Positions 45,774 through 54,736 of a stretch of 64,000 bases of DNA are shown piece after piece (the first letter of the stretch is position 1; each line of letters begins with the position of its first letter). The notes beneath the pieces were generated by a model. That model was not told the DNA's origin, did not search any database, and saw only the letters and a list, made by a program, of their open reading frames with translations. The position numbers were made by a program, and so were the translations under genes. The stretch comes from Methanoregula sp. (lineage in GTDB: Archaea > Halobacteriota > Methanomicrobia > Methanomicrobiales > Methanospirillaceae): positions 186,001 to 250,000 of the forward strand of contig JBAZQB010000002.1 in the NCBI GenBank assembly GCA_041645435.1, in the 5' to 3' direction.

Positions 45774-45846
45774 ACCCCCGTAGTGTAGCGGTCAATCATG
45801 CAGGACTTTGGATCCGGCGACACCAGTTCGAATCTGGTCGGGGGTA
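45774..45846 (+). tRNA. tRNA-Gln (anticodon TTG)
   Basis: Folds as a tRNA: acceptor ACCCCCG/CGGGGGT, D stem GTGT with UCAU (T-T at 13-22), anticodon stem CAGGA/TCCGG with an A-G mismatch at 28-42, loop CTTTGGA giving anticodon TTG, T arm ACCAG-TTCGAAT-CTGGT, discriminator A. CCA is not encoded. GatDE, which makes Gln-tRNA in archaea, is encoded at 54.7-57.8 kb. Confidence 0.9.
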
Positions 45847-46327
45847 TTCTAGAGACGATTCTGGCAATTCTTGTTCTGTTTACCCAATTAAGGTAAAATG
45901 TCCCCTTTTTAAGATTATTGATAACACTTTTTTCGAGGCAGCGTTTGCGACATAGTTTACCTCATTTGGACCGGAAAGTGCTACCAGAACGCGAATATGA
46001 AGGTTGGTTTTACCGGTGAATTTAAAAAATCATGGTATTTGCCAATCGAATGCAGTGATGTAAAGCGAACCGGAGCATCCGGGATGACGAGTGAAAATAA
46101 CCGACCGATATCCGGTGAACCGGACATTATGGCTCCTGCCATAGATGTGGTGATCCGGGAAAAGGGACTACACCGTGTTAATGGGGCATTGGGGTGAAGC
46201 TCTCAATAATACAAAAAGGTTCTTTGGCAAAGTCCCGATTATAATCCGTTGTTAACAATACCGTGATAGTAATTATTTTACAACCAAATACGAGAGAAGA
46301 TATATAATTAAAACGAGAGGTAAAAAT
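45847..46327. other. Intergenic region after tRNA-Gln
   Basis: Nothing I can support. A 66-codon frame at 45997-46197 has no recognisable features. The right end holds a GATATATAATT TATA-like box (about 46299-46308) and GAGAGGT just before the next gene; the box is so close to the ATG that the transcript would be nearly leaderless. Confidence 0.6.
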
Positions 46328-47074
46328 ATGGCACCTGTTATCTGTCCAAATTGTGGCAGATCTACTCCAGAGGGTAAATTTTGTGAACACTGCGGGGCTT
46401 CCCTTTTTGCTCCCCCGGTCTATGTGTCCCCACCTTCTCCACCAGCCCCGGCGCCAAAAAAACAATCCGGCCTCACAACGATTCTCATAATACTTGGTGC
46501 TACGATCGGAATTATTTTGTTTATCGGGGCTATCGGATTTATAGTGGCATATGCAAACTATCAACCCTCTACTGAGGATAAAATTACTAATACAATTCAA
46601 CCAACTCCGGTGCAAACATCAATAATAACGTCTGTGATAACACCAATGCCAATTAAGACGTCCCAGACATATCCTCCAACATATAGATCGACCTATACCA
46701 CATCTTACAGTTCCTGGCATGCCGGCACACCCTCGACGGTACAGATCCAGAATAATTATTACTATTACTACAGGCTTGATATGCAACAGGGTGATATGAA
46801 AAAAATTTCTATCAAGACTGATGGATCTCCGATAGATCTTATGGTGATGGATTCCTCCAATTTTAAAAAATATGAAGATGCTGAGAAGAATCCACAATCA
46901 AAATACACCTGGCAATCTCGGAACCAGTTGAGCATAATCAATACTGAGTACATCCTGACTGCGCCGTTTGATGACACCTATTATTTTGTTCTCGATAATA
47001 CGAATTATCCATCATTAGGAGCGTATGCAAAGAAAAATGTGAATGTCGGGGTGACGTTCAGTTCATATTATTAA
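46328..47074 (+). CDS. Zinc-ribbon membrane protein
   Basis: Residues 1-25 form a zinc ribbon (CPNCGRSTPEGKFCEHCGAS), followed by a Pro-rich linker, one membrane helix (~48-75), a Thr/Ser/Pro-rich stretch and a ~130-residue extracellular domain with a YYYYY run and DLMVMDSSNF, FDDTYYFVLDN: the last resembles the pre-peptidase-like beta-sandwich (PPC) pattern that ends in DDTYYFVLDN. Function unknown; the ribbon inside and beta domain outside suggest a sensor or adaptor. Confidence 0.82.
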   Translation: MAPVICPNCGRSTPEGKFCEHCGASLFAPPVYVSPPSPPAPAPKKQSGLTTILIILGATIGIILFIGAIGFIVAYANYQPSTEDKITNTIQPTPVQTSIITSVITPMPIKTSQTYPPTYRSTYTTSYSSWHAGTPSTVQIQNNYYYYYRLDMQQGDMKKISIKTDGSPIDLMVMDSSNFKKYEDAEKNPQSKYTWQSRNQLSIINTEYILTAPFDDTYYFVLDNTNYPSLGAYAKKNVNVGVTFSSYY

Positions 47075-47091
47075 TGGGGAGAACGGTAGTT

Positions 47092-47155
47092 TCCCTCCCC
47101 GCCCATTTACCAATAAACAGGGCATGAACCCTCTTTTAGGTAATGTGGGGAGGGT
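47092..47155. repeat. Nested inverted repeat, 3' of zinc-ribbon gene
   Basis: Outer arms CCCTCCCC and GGGGAGGG, a second partly paired layer (ATTTACC/GGTAATGT) and an inner AGGG-CATGAA-CCCT hairpin. Could terminate or stabilise the upstream mRNA, or be a REP-like element; no T tract follows. Confidence 0.5.
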
Positions 47156-47303
47156 TACGCGTAGGGCGTCCGGAATATTGTAACAAAGCGTGTGAAGGGC
47201 CCGGATTGCGAAACGATTCTAACCTTATGTCAGGAATCTGGTCGGGGGTATAAACCTGTATCAAGGGATTTCTTTTTTACGTATAACAAAAAGAATGTGA
47301 TTG

Positions 47304-48122
47304 ATGGAACCGATACCGCTCAGGCTCCGGATATATCTGATTGTATTTTTGATTGTTGCCCTTGGGGGTGTCATTGGCATGATGGCCATCGAACATCTCT
47401 CTCCATTAGATGCATTTTACTTCATGGTCGTTACGCTGGCTACGGTAGGATACGGGGATATCCACCCCCTTTCCCCTTTGGGCAAACTGCTTGTGATGGT
47501 GATCATTCTTGCGGGAGTAACCTGTTTTGTCGGCCTGGCCGCAGATGTTGTTGAATTCATCATTGACCAGCGTGAGCGGGAAAAACGGCTGGCTAAACTG
47601 AATATGATCATTGGGGTTTTTTATTCCGAGGTCGGTACCAGGCTGCTGAGAAAATTCAGTGTGCACGATAAAGACATTGACAAAATCCGGGATGCTCTGC
47701 TGGTTTCGAATACCTGGTCTGACGACGATTTTAAAAAAGCTCATGCCCTCCTGAAAGACCATTCATTCCAGCTTGACAGCCATTCTCTTCCGTTAGAGGA
47801 ATTGCATAATTTCCTCTCGCAGCACAAGACATTCATGCTGGCCCTGCTAGAAAACCCGCAACTCTACGAACATGACCGGTTCACCGATCTCATGCAGGCA
47901 GTCTTCCATCTGGCAGAAGAGCTGATCTCCCGGGAACAACTGGTGAATCTCCCGCAAACCGATTATAGTCATTTATCCGGAGACATCACCCGGGTATACA
48001 GTCAGCTTGTGGTGGAGTGGCTGACCTATATGCAGCATCTCAAAAAGCATTACCCGTATCTTTTCTCACTCGCAATGAGAACGAACCCGTTCGATGCGCA
48101 TGCAAGTGCAATCGTACGGTGA
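47304..48122 (+). CDS. Two-TM potassium channel with helical C-terminus
   Basis: Two membrane helices around the selectivity filter TLATVGYGD, the KcsA/MthK-type pore. The remaining ~185 residues are cytosolic and helical, with no Rossmann glycine motif, so there is no RCK/TrkA-N domain. The start is the ATG at 47304, with GTGAT immediately upstream; a TTG three bases earlier is possible. Gating ligand unknown. Confidence 0.88.
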   Translation: MEPIPLRLRIYLIVFLIVALGGVIGMMAIEHLSPLDAFYFMVVTLATVGYGDIHPLSPLGKLLVMVIILAGVTCFVGLAADVVEFIIDQREREKRLAKLNMIIGVFYSEVGTRLLRKFSVHDKDIDKIRDALLVSNTWSDDDFKKAHALLKDHSFQLDSHSLPLEELHNFLSQHKTFMLALLENPQLYEHDRFTDLMQAVFHLAEELISREQLVNLPQTDYSHLSGDITRVYSQLVVEWLTYMQHLKKHYPYLFSLAMRTNPFDAHASAIVR

Positions 48123-48639
48123 TCGATTACCATTTATTCGGGACTAAATTTAAAAAATCGGCACTGATGAAACGGGCATGAACCATTATGTTCACTCCCA
48201 GACCATGAAACCGGACATGATGCCGACGGGCCACTAGCATATTGGATGAAAACGGAAGTTCTATTTTCATAGTAAATTGTCCTCTTTAAAGCGATGGGGG
48301 TTGAGACCCCCATACCCCCAGTTGCGATGAACGTCGTCGCCCCCGACGGGGCACCCCCGCGGCGATTTAGTGACTAAAAAACTAAAACCACCTTGCCCCG
48401 CCGTGCCTAAAGAGAGGCCCTGAGGCGGGGGAGAATCATAAAAAACAATTTTCATGGTTCGGGTGCGAACTCCCGTTCATTCCCGTTTCGACAAAACCAA
48501 AAATTTCAAACTCTCGTCCCCCGCATTACCCTCATAATTAAATCAAGCCCAGGCCCGGATTCATGTAAAGTGCGCTCCTTTGAACGTCAAAACCGAATAT
48601 CTCCTATTGGGAATTACTCTCAGGGCTCTCTAAAAAAAA
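48123..48639. other. Intergenic region with GC-rich hairpin cluster
   Basis: No gene supported. A 62-codon frame across 48267-48455 simply reads through hairpins and is judged spurious. The GC-rich block 48294-48430 contrasts sharply with flanking AT-rich DNA; see its own entry. Confidence 0.65.
48294..48430 (-). repeat. Cluster of three GC-rich hairpins downstream of tnpB
   Basis: ATGGGGGT-TGAG-ACCCCCAT (48294-48313, perfect), GCCCC-CGAC-GGGGC (48339-48352) and CCCCGCC/GGCGGGG (48396-48402 with 48424-48430, inner GCCT/AGGC). It lies 210-350 bases beyond the tnpB stop, in the position where an IS605-type right end and its guide RNA would be sought, though farther away than usual. Confidence 0.5.
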
Positions 48640-49461
48640 TTATACCTGTTCCAGCACCGCGAGCAGGTTTTCTCTGACAGCCATATCAGCGATTACCGAT
48701 ATGACCGGGGCTGGGGAAAGTACAGGTTTGTGCCGGGCTTCAGTTTTTGCAATCCTGCGCATCTGTTTCTTTGATAGCAGGAATGCGTGTGTTTCTTCCT
48801 GTTCTGAAAGACTCTCCAGGCTTGCGCACCGGAGCGGTGTGGTGGCAATGTTGAATGCTGCATTCACATCAGCATGCACAACATACCCGCAATGGGGACA
48901 TTCGAACCGCTTGCGCGATCTCCTGCCAAATTCCCCGCACCGGCAGCAGCGTTTGGAGGTGTAGGCCGGGTTCACGTAGATGACAGGAATTCCCCGTTTA
49001 TGTGCCCGTCTTTCTACCATTTTCTGGAGCGTAAAAAACGATCCGTTGTCAAACGTGAATTCATAAGCGAACGTGTTTTGTTCGTGGGGTGTGTAACGGT
49101 TAGAAAAAAGCTTCTCAAATTTGATGCCGGTGCCCAGCAATTCGGCAAACGTTACGATCTGCCGGGTAATGGCGGCAAGGGCATATTTGAACGATGATCG
49201 TTCACGCGTTTTTGTTCTTTTTAATTTCCAGAGTTTGCCTTCTTTCCAGAGTTTTGTGCAGTTGTTGGTGGATTGAGTGTGGATGTGATGGATACTTTTT
49301 CCCAGTTTCAGGATTTTTCCGCTCTCGGGGTCTGCGGCAACAGCCACATGGCCCGTAGTGTTCAGGTCAACACCTATCCAGCGGATCTCATTGAGCGTGG
49401 CGAAATGAACTTCAATCACCTCTCTTTTAAGGATTCCGACTGCGATACAAACTAAAAACAA
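48640..49461 (-). CDS. tnpB: TnpB (IS605 OrfB) family nuclease, N-terminally truncated
   Basis: RNA-guided nuclease family of IS200/IS605 elements. The RuvC-like core is intact: D32 (IGVDLN), E116 (KFEKL), D198 (HADVNAA), with the zinc ribbon C172xxC175...C188xxC191 between the last two. The ~100-150 residue N-terminal wedge/REC part that full-length TnpB has is missing; only a TTG (49461) or GTG starts are available and a stop closes the frame about 35 bases upstream. No tnpA nearby. Likely the remnant of an element, but the nuclease centre has not decayed. Confidence 0.85.
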   Translation of the reverse strand: MFLVCIAVGILKREVIEVHFATLNEIRWIGVDLNTTGHVAVAADPESGKILKLGKSIHHIHTQSTNNCTKLWKEGKLWKLKRTKTRERSSFKYALAAITRQIVTFAELLGTGIKFEKLFSNRYTPHEQNTFAYEFTFDNGSFFTLQKMVERRAHKRGIPVIYVNPAYTSKRCCRCGEFGRRSRKRFECPHCGYVVHADVNAAFNIATTPLRCASLESLSEQEETHAFLLSKKQMRRIAKTEARHKPVLSPAPVISVIADMAVRENLLAVLEQV

Positions 49462-49600
49462 ACCTTCAAGGGTCTTTTTTAAAACATCCTCCTGTGCTTA
49501 CAGATTAGTAATCGACGGATTTCGGATATATCTTTCGGTCGGAGGGGCCCGGTTTAAAAAAAGAGTGATGATCCGTGCAATTTGTTGTATCCTTAAGGAC

Positions 49601-51409
49601 CTAAGCCATCACAACATATGCAATAAGTGAGAGCAGGAACGCAAGGAGCAGCATGGCAAGAGAGAGAGGAGCGACAAATACGAGCATTGCATTGACGGTA
49701 CTCGCCAGTTGGGATATCCGGTTTGACCCAAAGACCACCACATGTTCACAGTGAGCGGTGCTCGCTGCCACCTCTGCCGGGGAGAGATCTTTAACCGCGT
49801 CCCTGACACTCTGCATGACATACGGCAGAAATTCAGAAACCGGTACATGCATACCGACCGGGTTCTTTCCGGTGATGGTATTGACCACGTGTGAGTCTGT
49901 GGTCATCACTTCCGCATGATCAACCAGAGTAAAGATCTGCTCAAGCAGCACCTCACGCACACCTTTTGCCATGTTGTTGCCATCGATGAGCACGTAAGCC
50001 GTGCGCTGTCCGTCCACTTCCGTGACAAGAGTCTGGATTCCCAGATCCCCAAATCCCTGCTCGCGATGGTAGGGCACGGTCAGGTGGTTGACACCAATCT
50101 TCAATGGGTGCAGAGGTGAAATTCTGCAGGCTTCCATTGCATCCATAGCCGCACGTTCGTATTCGGTGCCGGTCAGGGTTGCAAGGAGTACCGGCGATGA
50201 AAGATCGGTCATGCAGTTGTGGGCATCGACGAGGGCGACATGGGGGAACAAGCGGTGTCCTTCTGCCATGATCGTGGAACCAATGGAGAAATCCAGATCT
50301 TCCGTTCTCCGGGGTGAGCGGGTGGTAACGAGAAGCACCGAGTCGTTGAACCGCTGGTAGAGTACCTGGACGGAACCAACGGTCAGGCGCCCGGCTCGTC
50401 CTGCCACCCCGGCATACGATAGATCGACCCGTGATTTCCTGAGTGCATCGATCACCTTGTTGATCTCGGATTCAGAAACAAGATTGAAGTCATGCGTGGC
50501 GCACCCATGGGCGACAAGGGTCTCTTCGGGAAAATTGTCGTGCAGCACCTTGGGCAGGTTACCCCCGCCAATTTCCCCCATGGGGCCCGGGTGCAGGTTC
50601 GGTACCGTAAACAGGACCGGTTTTCCGTTCTCCCGCTTGAAGAAGAAGTTGACCTGCGGGACAAAGATCTCCTCGCCGATCTCCCGGAAGAAATTCTCCA
50701 TACCTTTCGACCCGTCGGTCATATGGGCAATAAAGGCGTTGATGAAGGCCAGTCCCCGTATGCCGAATGCACGCTTGAGCGGGCGCTCTATCATCCAGAT
50801 AAGGATAACGAAACCCAGCCCGAATACGAGATGAAGGACCAGTGCGAAGATTGCAAACGAAGGTGAGAAGAGGAGCATTCCCACAATTACCCCGACCCCG
50901 CTCTGGGTCAGCGCTGGCAGGATCATTCTTGTCACCCGGAAATCTGCGATGGCAACAAGGATCAGGAGGCGAAGACCGAAAATGAAACCAAGGGATATTG
51001 CATAGAACAGGGGAATCAGTGTCACTGACGAAGCAAGTGAGACAAGGGTGATGATCACGCCAAAAACGGTACAGGCAAGTGCGAGCAGCCCGGACCTGTT
51101 CCAGGTCATGGTCTTGCCACTGTACTCGATCATGGGCTTTGTCAGGAGCAGGGCCGCGATTGCGGGTATGCTGAACGCAATGGTCCCGGAGAACAGGAAT
51201 TTTTCAGGGAGGAAAAAGATGTTACTGCTCAGCACGGTCGGAAGGATGTACACGATATTGCCGGACGGGAGATTCAGCCAGGCACGGGCACAGGCACCAT
51301 CGATGATAAGGCCGAGTATTACAATGAGGAGAAAGGATCTGAGCGCTGAGGGAGCGGTGAAAATAAACCGGGTGAGTTGTCCGAGTTTTACATCACTGTC
51401 CTGTGCCAT
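49601..51409 (-). CDS. DUF2070 family membrane protein
   Basis: 602 residues: six to seven N-terminal helices (to ~230), a large soluble domain with VPNLHPGPMGEIGGGNLP, HGCATHDFN and VDAHNCM, metal-site-like clusters of His/Asp/Cys, and a final helix pair. The family is archaeal and uncharacterised; the conserved residues suggest a metal-dependent enzyme facing the cytosol. Starts on the last base of the dph6 stop codon, last gene of the operon. Confidence 0.88.
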   Translation of the reverse strand: MAQDSDVKLGQLTRFIFTAPSALRSFLLIVILGLIIDGACARAWLNLPSGNIVYILPTVLSSNIFFLPEKFLFSGTIAFSIPAIAALLLTKPMIEYSGKTMTWNRSGLLALACTVFGVIITLVSLASSVTLIPLFYAISLGFIFGLRLLILVAIADFRVTRMILPALTQSGVGVIVGMLLFSPSFAIFALVLHLVFGLGFVILIWMIERPLKRAFGIRGLAFINAFIAHMTDGSKGMENFFREIGEEIFVPQVNFFFKRENGKPVLFTVPNLHPGPMGEIGGGNLPKVLHDNFPEETLVAHGCATHDFNLVSESEINKVIDALRKSRVDLSYAGVAGRAGRLTVGSVQVLYQRFNDSVLLVTTRSPRRTEDLDFSIGSTIMAEGHRLFPHVALVDAHNCMTDLSSPVLLATLTGTEYERAAMDAMEACRISPLHPLKIGVNHLTVPYHREQGFGDLGIQTLVTEVDGQRTAYVLIDGNNMAKGVREVLLEQIFTLVDHAEVMTTDSHVVNTITGKNPVGMHVPVSEFLPYVMQSVRDAVKDLSPAEVAASTAHCEHVVVFGSNRISQLASTVNAMLVFVAPLSLAMLLLAFLLSLIAYVVMA

Positions 51410-52071
51410 CAGGCAAATCCTCCCAAAACGAGTTCGTGCCGGTCCGGAGTTGATCGTATCTTTTCTGTTGTGTAGGTGATGGCCCGGGAATAAAACGGTG
51501 CATTGAGGGTAAGGCTCTCGTACTCTCCGCCCTCGCCTGCAAGATTGATCCGCCGTGCAGCAGCAACCCGCTTGAGCCGGCTGATGAGATCCTGGTTAAA
51601 ATGTGCCCCAAGGAAACTCTCGTCGAGTCCTTCCGCGGCAGTGACAATGATCATGGCATCCATCCGTGCTGCCACTTCCTGCAACAGGAGTTCCGTGTCC
51701 ATGTGCCAGAGAGGGGTGAAGAGCTCAAGGCCGAGTTTGTCGGTTATCGTCTTAACCCGGACTGCCTGGTATTCCGATGCAACCGCCCCGGCAATCACTC
51801 CTTCAATGTCCAGCGCGGCAAGCCCGGCCTCGAGATCTGCCAGTTCTTCTTCCTTGCGCCCGTGGGTTTCAATCTCCACGTACTCCATGCCGGCAACCTT
51901 TGCAATAACGGGGACCGCATCGAGATTTGCTGAATGGAACATATAAGAGTCACGGTTTGCCGGACGGGCAGTCACCATGTACCGCACATCCCTGCCGCTG
52001 TCAATTGCTTTCTGGCACGACAGGATCGAGTCCTTTCCTCCGGAAGTGAGTGCAGCCCAGCTCATGCTCAT
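51409..52071 (-). CDS. dph6: Diphthine--ammonia ligase
   Basis: ATP-dependent amidase of diphthamide synthesis on EF-2. 220 residues: PP-loop SGGKDS at ~11-16, and the GxxGEGGEYES motif near residue 180 (NLAGEGGEYES). Overlaps the kinase gene upstream by 4 bases. Confidence 0.92.
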   Translation of the reverse strand: MSMSWAALTSGGKDSILSCQKAIDSGRDVRYMVTARPANRDSYMFHSANLDAVPVIAKVAGMEYVEIETHGRKEEELADLEAGLAALDIEGVIAGAVASEYQAVRVKTITDKLGLELFTPLWHMDTELLLQEVAARMDAMIIVTAAEGLDESFLGAHFNQDLISRLKRVAAARRINLAGEGGEYESLTLNAPFYSRAITYTTEKIRSTPDRHELVLGGFA

Positions 52072-52967
52072 TCTCCTGTCATTTCCGGCGTCTCAAGCGA
52101 GCCGAAATGCTGCTGGTACCGGGCCTTCATCGCATTCCAGTCCGGCAGGTGCGTCTGGCAGCCTACATGTTCGACCACATACGAGGCGGTAACCGTTCCA
52201 ATCTTACAACTGGTTACCGGCGTATATCCGCGAACATATGCAGAGAGGAATCCTGCACGATATGCATCTCCGGCGCCCGTGGGATCAACCAGTTTGACCG
52301 GGACTACCGGTATGAAGTGCTCCTTACCTTGTGTATAGAGCGTACTCCCGTCGCCGCTCATGGTGAAGATTGCCGTATCCACCTGCCGGACGAGTGCCTC
52401 GCGGGTGATACCCAGCGTAGTGCACATCTGCTTTACCTCGTGCTGGTTTGCAAAGAGAATATCGGTATTTGCTATGATCGATCCGAGCTGTTCCTTTGTG
52501 TACCAGAAAACATCCTGCCCGGGATCAAACGAGGCAAATTCGCTTTGCTCTGCAACCCGGCAGTTGAAATCAGGGTCCGCAGTTGCCATGTGCACAAAGG
52601 GAAGTGAAGGTGCATCCGAATGAGCGAAGGCCTTTGAAGCCCCCCACTCAAAGAATGTCATCTGGTCGCCGCTGTCATCGGTGAACATGAACGCCGTGGG
52701 GGTATGGGTGCCCGGCACCTTGAAAAACTGCTGACCAATCCCGAGTTTTTTCATCCAGCGATCGTAGTCGCTCCCGGTAAAATCATCGCCAATACAGGAG
52801 ACCAGGGTAACCTGTTCGCCCAGCATGGCGATTCCTGCCGCAATGTTTGCCGCCCCGCCACCAAAATAGATCTGACGGTCCGAGATATGGGTCGAGCAGT
52901 TCTTCTCCGGGAGATGGGCAACCCGGGATATGTGATCGATCGCCGTGTGCCCGACAATATGGATCAT
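52068..52967 (-). CDS. PfkB-family carbohydrate/nucleoside kinase
   Basis: Ribokinase-fold kinase, 299 residues. GGGAANIAAGIAMLG near the start is the substrate signature; DPTGAGDAYRAGFL carries the anion hole and catalytic Asp. Archaeal members include nucleoside and sugar kinases; substrate not resolved. ATGA-type overlaps with both neighbours. Confidence 0.92.
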   Translation of the reverse strand: MIHIVGHTAIDHISRVAHLPEKNCSTHISDRQIYFGGGAANIAAGIAMLGEQVTLVSCIGDDFTGSDYDRWMKKLGIGQQFFKVPGTHTPTAFMFTDDSGDQMTFFEWGASKAFAHSDAPSLPFVHMATADPDFNCRVAEQSEFASFDPGQDVFWYTKEQLGSIIANTDILFANQHEVKQMCTTLGITREALVRQVDTAIFTMSGDGSTLYTQGKEHFIPVVPVKLVDPTGAGDAYRAGFLSAYVRGYTPVTSCKIGTVTASYVVEHVGCQTHLPDWNAMKARYQQHFGSLETPEMTGE

Positions 52968-53302
52968 TGTTCCTGCACGTCCAGGAGTTTTAAGGGGATA
53001 TCCCGCAGGGCTTTTCCAATGGTCTGTTTGGCGATCCGGCCGGCATGTTCCGGTGTCTCAGCACGGAATACCTTCATTTCCAGCACGAGCCCCACAAGAG
53101 CGGTATCTGCGACGACAATTGCGCTTGACAGTGTCTCTTCGCAGTAAGGGCAGGCTAAAAAACCCGCCTCGACTTCAACGTACTTTGCCTGGGGGTTCAG
53201 GCGCTTCCCCGCTTCGCTGATGGCAATCCCGATCGCATCATCCAGTGTTTTAACGTCGCGAACGAGCCAAGCGGATTCTATTGTTACAACATAATCTGGC
53301 AT
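52964..53302 (-). CDS. UPF0212 / DUF555 protein
   Basis: 112 residues, archaeal family of unknown function. Typical features: two-cysteine ACPYCEE, many Val/Ala strands and AKQTIGKALRDIPL. Overlaps the PfkB kinase start by 4 bases. Confidence 0.88.
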   Translation of the reverse strand: MPDYVVTIESAWLVRDVKTLDDAIGIAISEAGKRLNPQAKYVEVEAGFLACPYCEETLSSAIVVADTALVGLVLEMKVFRAETPEHAGRIAKQTIGKALRDIPLKLLDVQEQ

Positions 53303-53312
53303 TTTTTCTCCA

Positions 53313-53840
53313 TTACCACGTATTCAGGTGCACGTGCTCTCCTTCTGCCATGCGCCCGGTAAGCTGTGCCGGCGGGTGGCCTTTACCCACCGCAAGCAGG
53401 GAAACCGGACGGATGTGCGGGGGAAGGGAGAGTACTTCGCGCACGGCCTCATCGTCGAAAGCGCCGGTCCAGCAGGACTGGAGGTGGCGTGCATGGGCTG
53501 CAAGCATCATATAGGTACAGGCAATCGTTGCATCTTCAAGGCCGTACAGGATTCCGCGATCCCCGTAGCGCGACATCGAACGTACATAATTGGCACAGAC
53601 GACAAAGACTGCCGGTGCCTTTTCAATATGTGCCTGATCGAGTGCAGCCTCTGCAAGTGCTGCACGGGTGTCTTCATCTGTGACAACAACGACATCCCAT
53701 GACTCAAGGTTCCCGGCACTCGGCGCGGTACCTGCACACGTCACGATATAATCGATCTCGTCCTGGGACAGGGGCTCGTCATCGTACTCGCGCACCGAAG
53801 AACGACTGGTCAAGAATCCCAAAAATTCAGAGGAGTCCAT
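53313..53840 (-). CDS. Nitroreductase family protein
   Basis: FMN-dependent enzyme, 175 residues; TSRSSVREYDDEP and CAGTAPSAGNLESWD are the flavin-contact motifs. It overlaps the upstream hypothetical gene by 14 bases and precedes DUF555 by 10. Second nitroreductase in the window; the two are not close in sequence. Confidence 0.9.
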   Translation of the reverse strand: MDSSEFLGFLTSRSSVREYDDEPLSQDEIDYIVTCAGTAPSAGNLESWDVVVVTDEDTRAALAEAALDQAHIEKAPAVFVVCANYVRSMSRYGDRGILYGLEDATIACTYMMLAAHARHLQSCWTGAFDDEAVREVLSLPPHIRPVSLLAVGKGHPPAQLTGRMAEGEHVHLNTW

Positions 53841-54183
53841 GTTCCGATAGTACCTGCCATGCTTCCTGTGCGGGTGTTGTGGATGCGCTGATCGCTGCAG
53901 CGATCCTCAGTGATGCCTGCTCGGGCTGGTTGCTTTCCGTAAGCGAGATCGCTTCATTCAGGGCATTGATCGCTTTTGAGAATTCGCTCTGCCCGGTGCT
54001 CTTGAAGGCAAACTGGAGTTCGGTCCGTACTGATTCCATCACCATGAGGAGCATCCTGCGTCCGCCCGCCCGTTCCTGTTCCGGAAAGCCGGAAATCGCG
54101 AGACAGAGCTGAGACACTACGATCAGTTCGGATTTTGCCTTTTCACCAAACTGGAAACTTCTGACTGCAGTTTTGAGATCCAT
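53827..54183 (-). CDS. Hypothetical helical protein
   Basis: ~118 residues, all-helical by composition, Ala/Glu/Gln-rich, not recognised. ATG at 54183 is preferred because GGTGAG lies just before it; ATG at 54192 adds three residues. First gene of the minus-strand operon running to DUF2070, coupled by overlap to the nitroreductase. Confidence 0.75.
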   Translation of the reverse strand: MDLKTAVRSFQFGEKAKSELIVVSQLCLAISGFPEQERAGGRRMLLMVMESVRTELQFAFKSTGQSEFSKAINALNEAISLTESNQPEQASLRIAAAISASTTPAQEAWQVLSEHGLL

Positions 54184-54317
54184 ACTCACCATAGTTGTTG
54201 TGGATAAAAGATAGTTATCCTTGACGGAATAAATCTCTAAAAAAACCGATCAAAAAAACCAGAATGGGTGGAACTTAATCCCACCCGGCACGGGCGTATA
54301 GTGTTATTTTAACTCAG

Positions 54318-54653
54318 TTACCGTGCAGACTTTGCCTTTGCACCGAGCGCGGACACCTTGGGTCTGGCCATGCGTCTGCGGATCATCGGGTTTGCCGTGG
54401 ACTCGTTCATACCGGAGCCGCCGGACCTGTCGCCCCTGCTGCCACCGCGCCTTCCACCCCTGCTGCCGCCACGCTTGCCTCCGCGCCCCTGCAGTGCTTC
54501 TGCAGCAGCATCGATCTGCTTGACGTTTGCGCCTGCCTTGAATCGCTGGTTCGGGCCGGGAGTCTTTGCCAGTCCTTCCTTCTTCGGGACGAGCCTGATC
54601 TTACCTTTTACTCCCTTAACCTGTGCCCATGCTGTTGTTCCTGTCTTGCCCAT
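54318..54653 (-). CDS. DUF5350-like small basic protein with RGG repeats
   Basis: 111 residues. The start GKTGTTAWAQVKGVKGKIRL and following LVPKKEG are what I recall of the methanogen family DUF5350. The middle (about 56-80) carries five or six Arg-Gly-Gly-like repeats (RGGKRGG, RGGRRGG, RGDRSGG), a typical RNA-binding feature. No known function; 84 bases before the gatE stop and on the same strand, so a read-through unit with gatE is possible. Confidence 0.8.
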   Translation of the reverse strand: MGKTGTTAWAQVKGVKGKIRLVPKKEGLAKTPGPNQRFKAGANVKQIDAAAEALQGRGGKRGGSRGGRRGGSRGDRSGGSGMNESTANPMIRRRMARPKVSALGAKAKSAR

Positions 54654-54736
54654 AATTAAACTCCTTATCTAATTCTGTCCCACCACTCATAAATGTTCGC
54701 GCCTGAATACCGGTCGGTGCGAATAAAAAGAGTATA

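Noticed and set aside
45997..46197. 66-codon frame between tRNA-Gln and the zinc-ribbon gene
   Set aside because: No ribosome site, no recognisable motif and poor protein character.
48267..48455. 62-codon minus-strand frame across GC-rich hairpins
   Set aside because: Its codons simply trace the palindromic DNA (PPPQGLSL, GCPVGGDD), with no ribosome site; best explained by the hairpin cluster.
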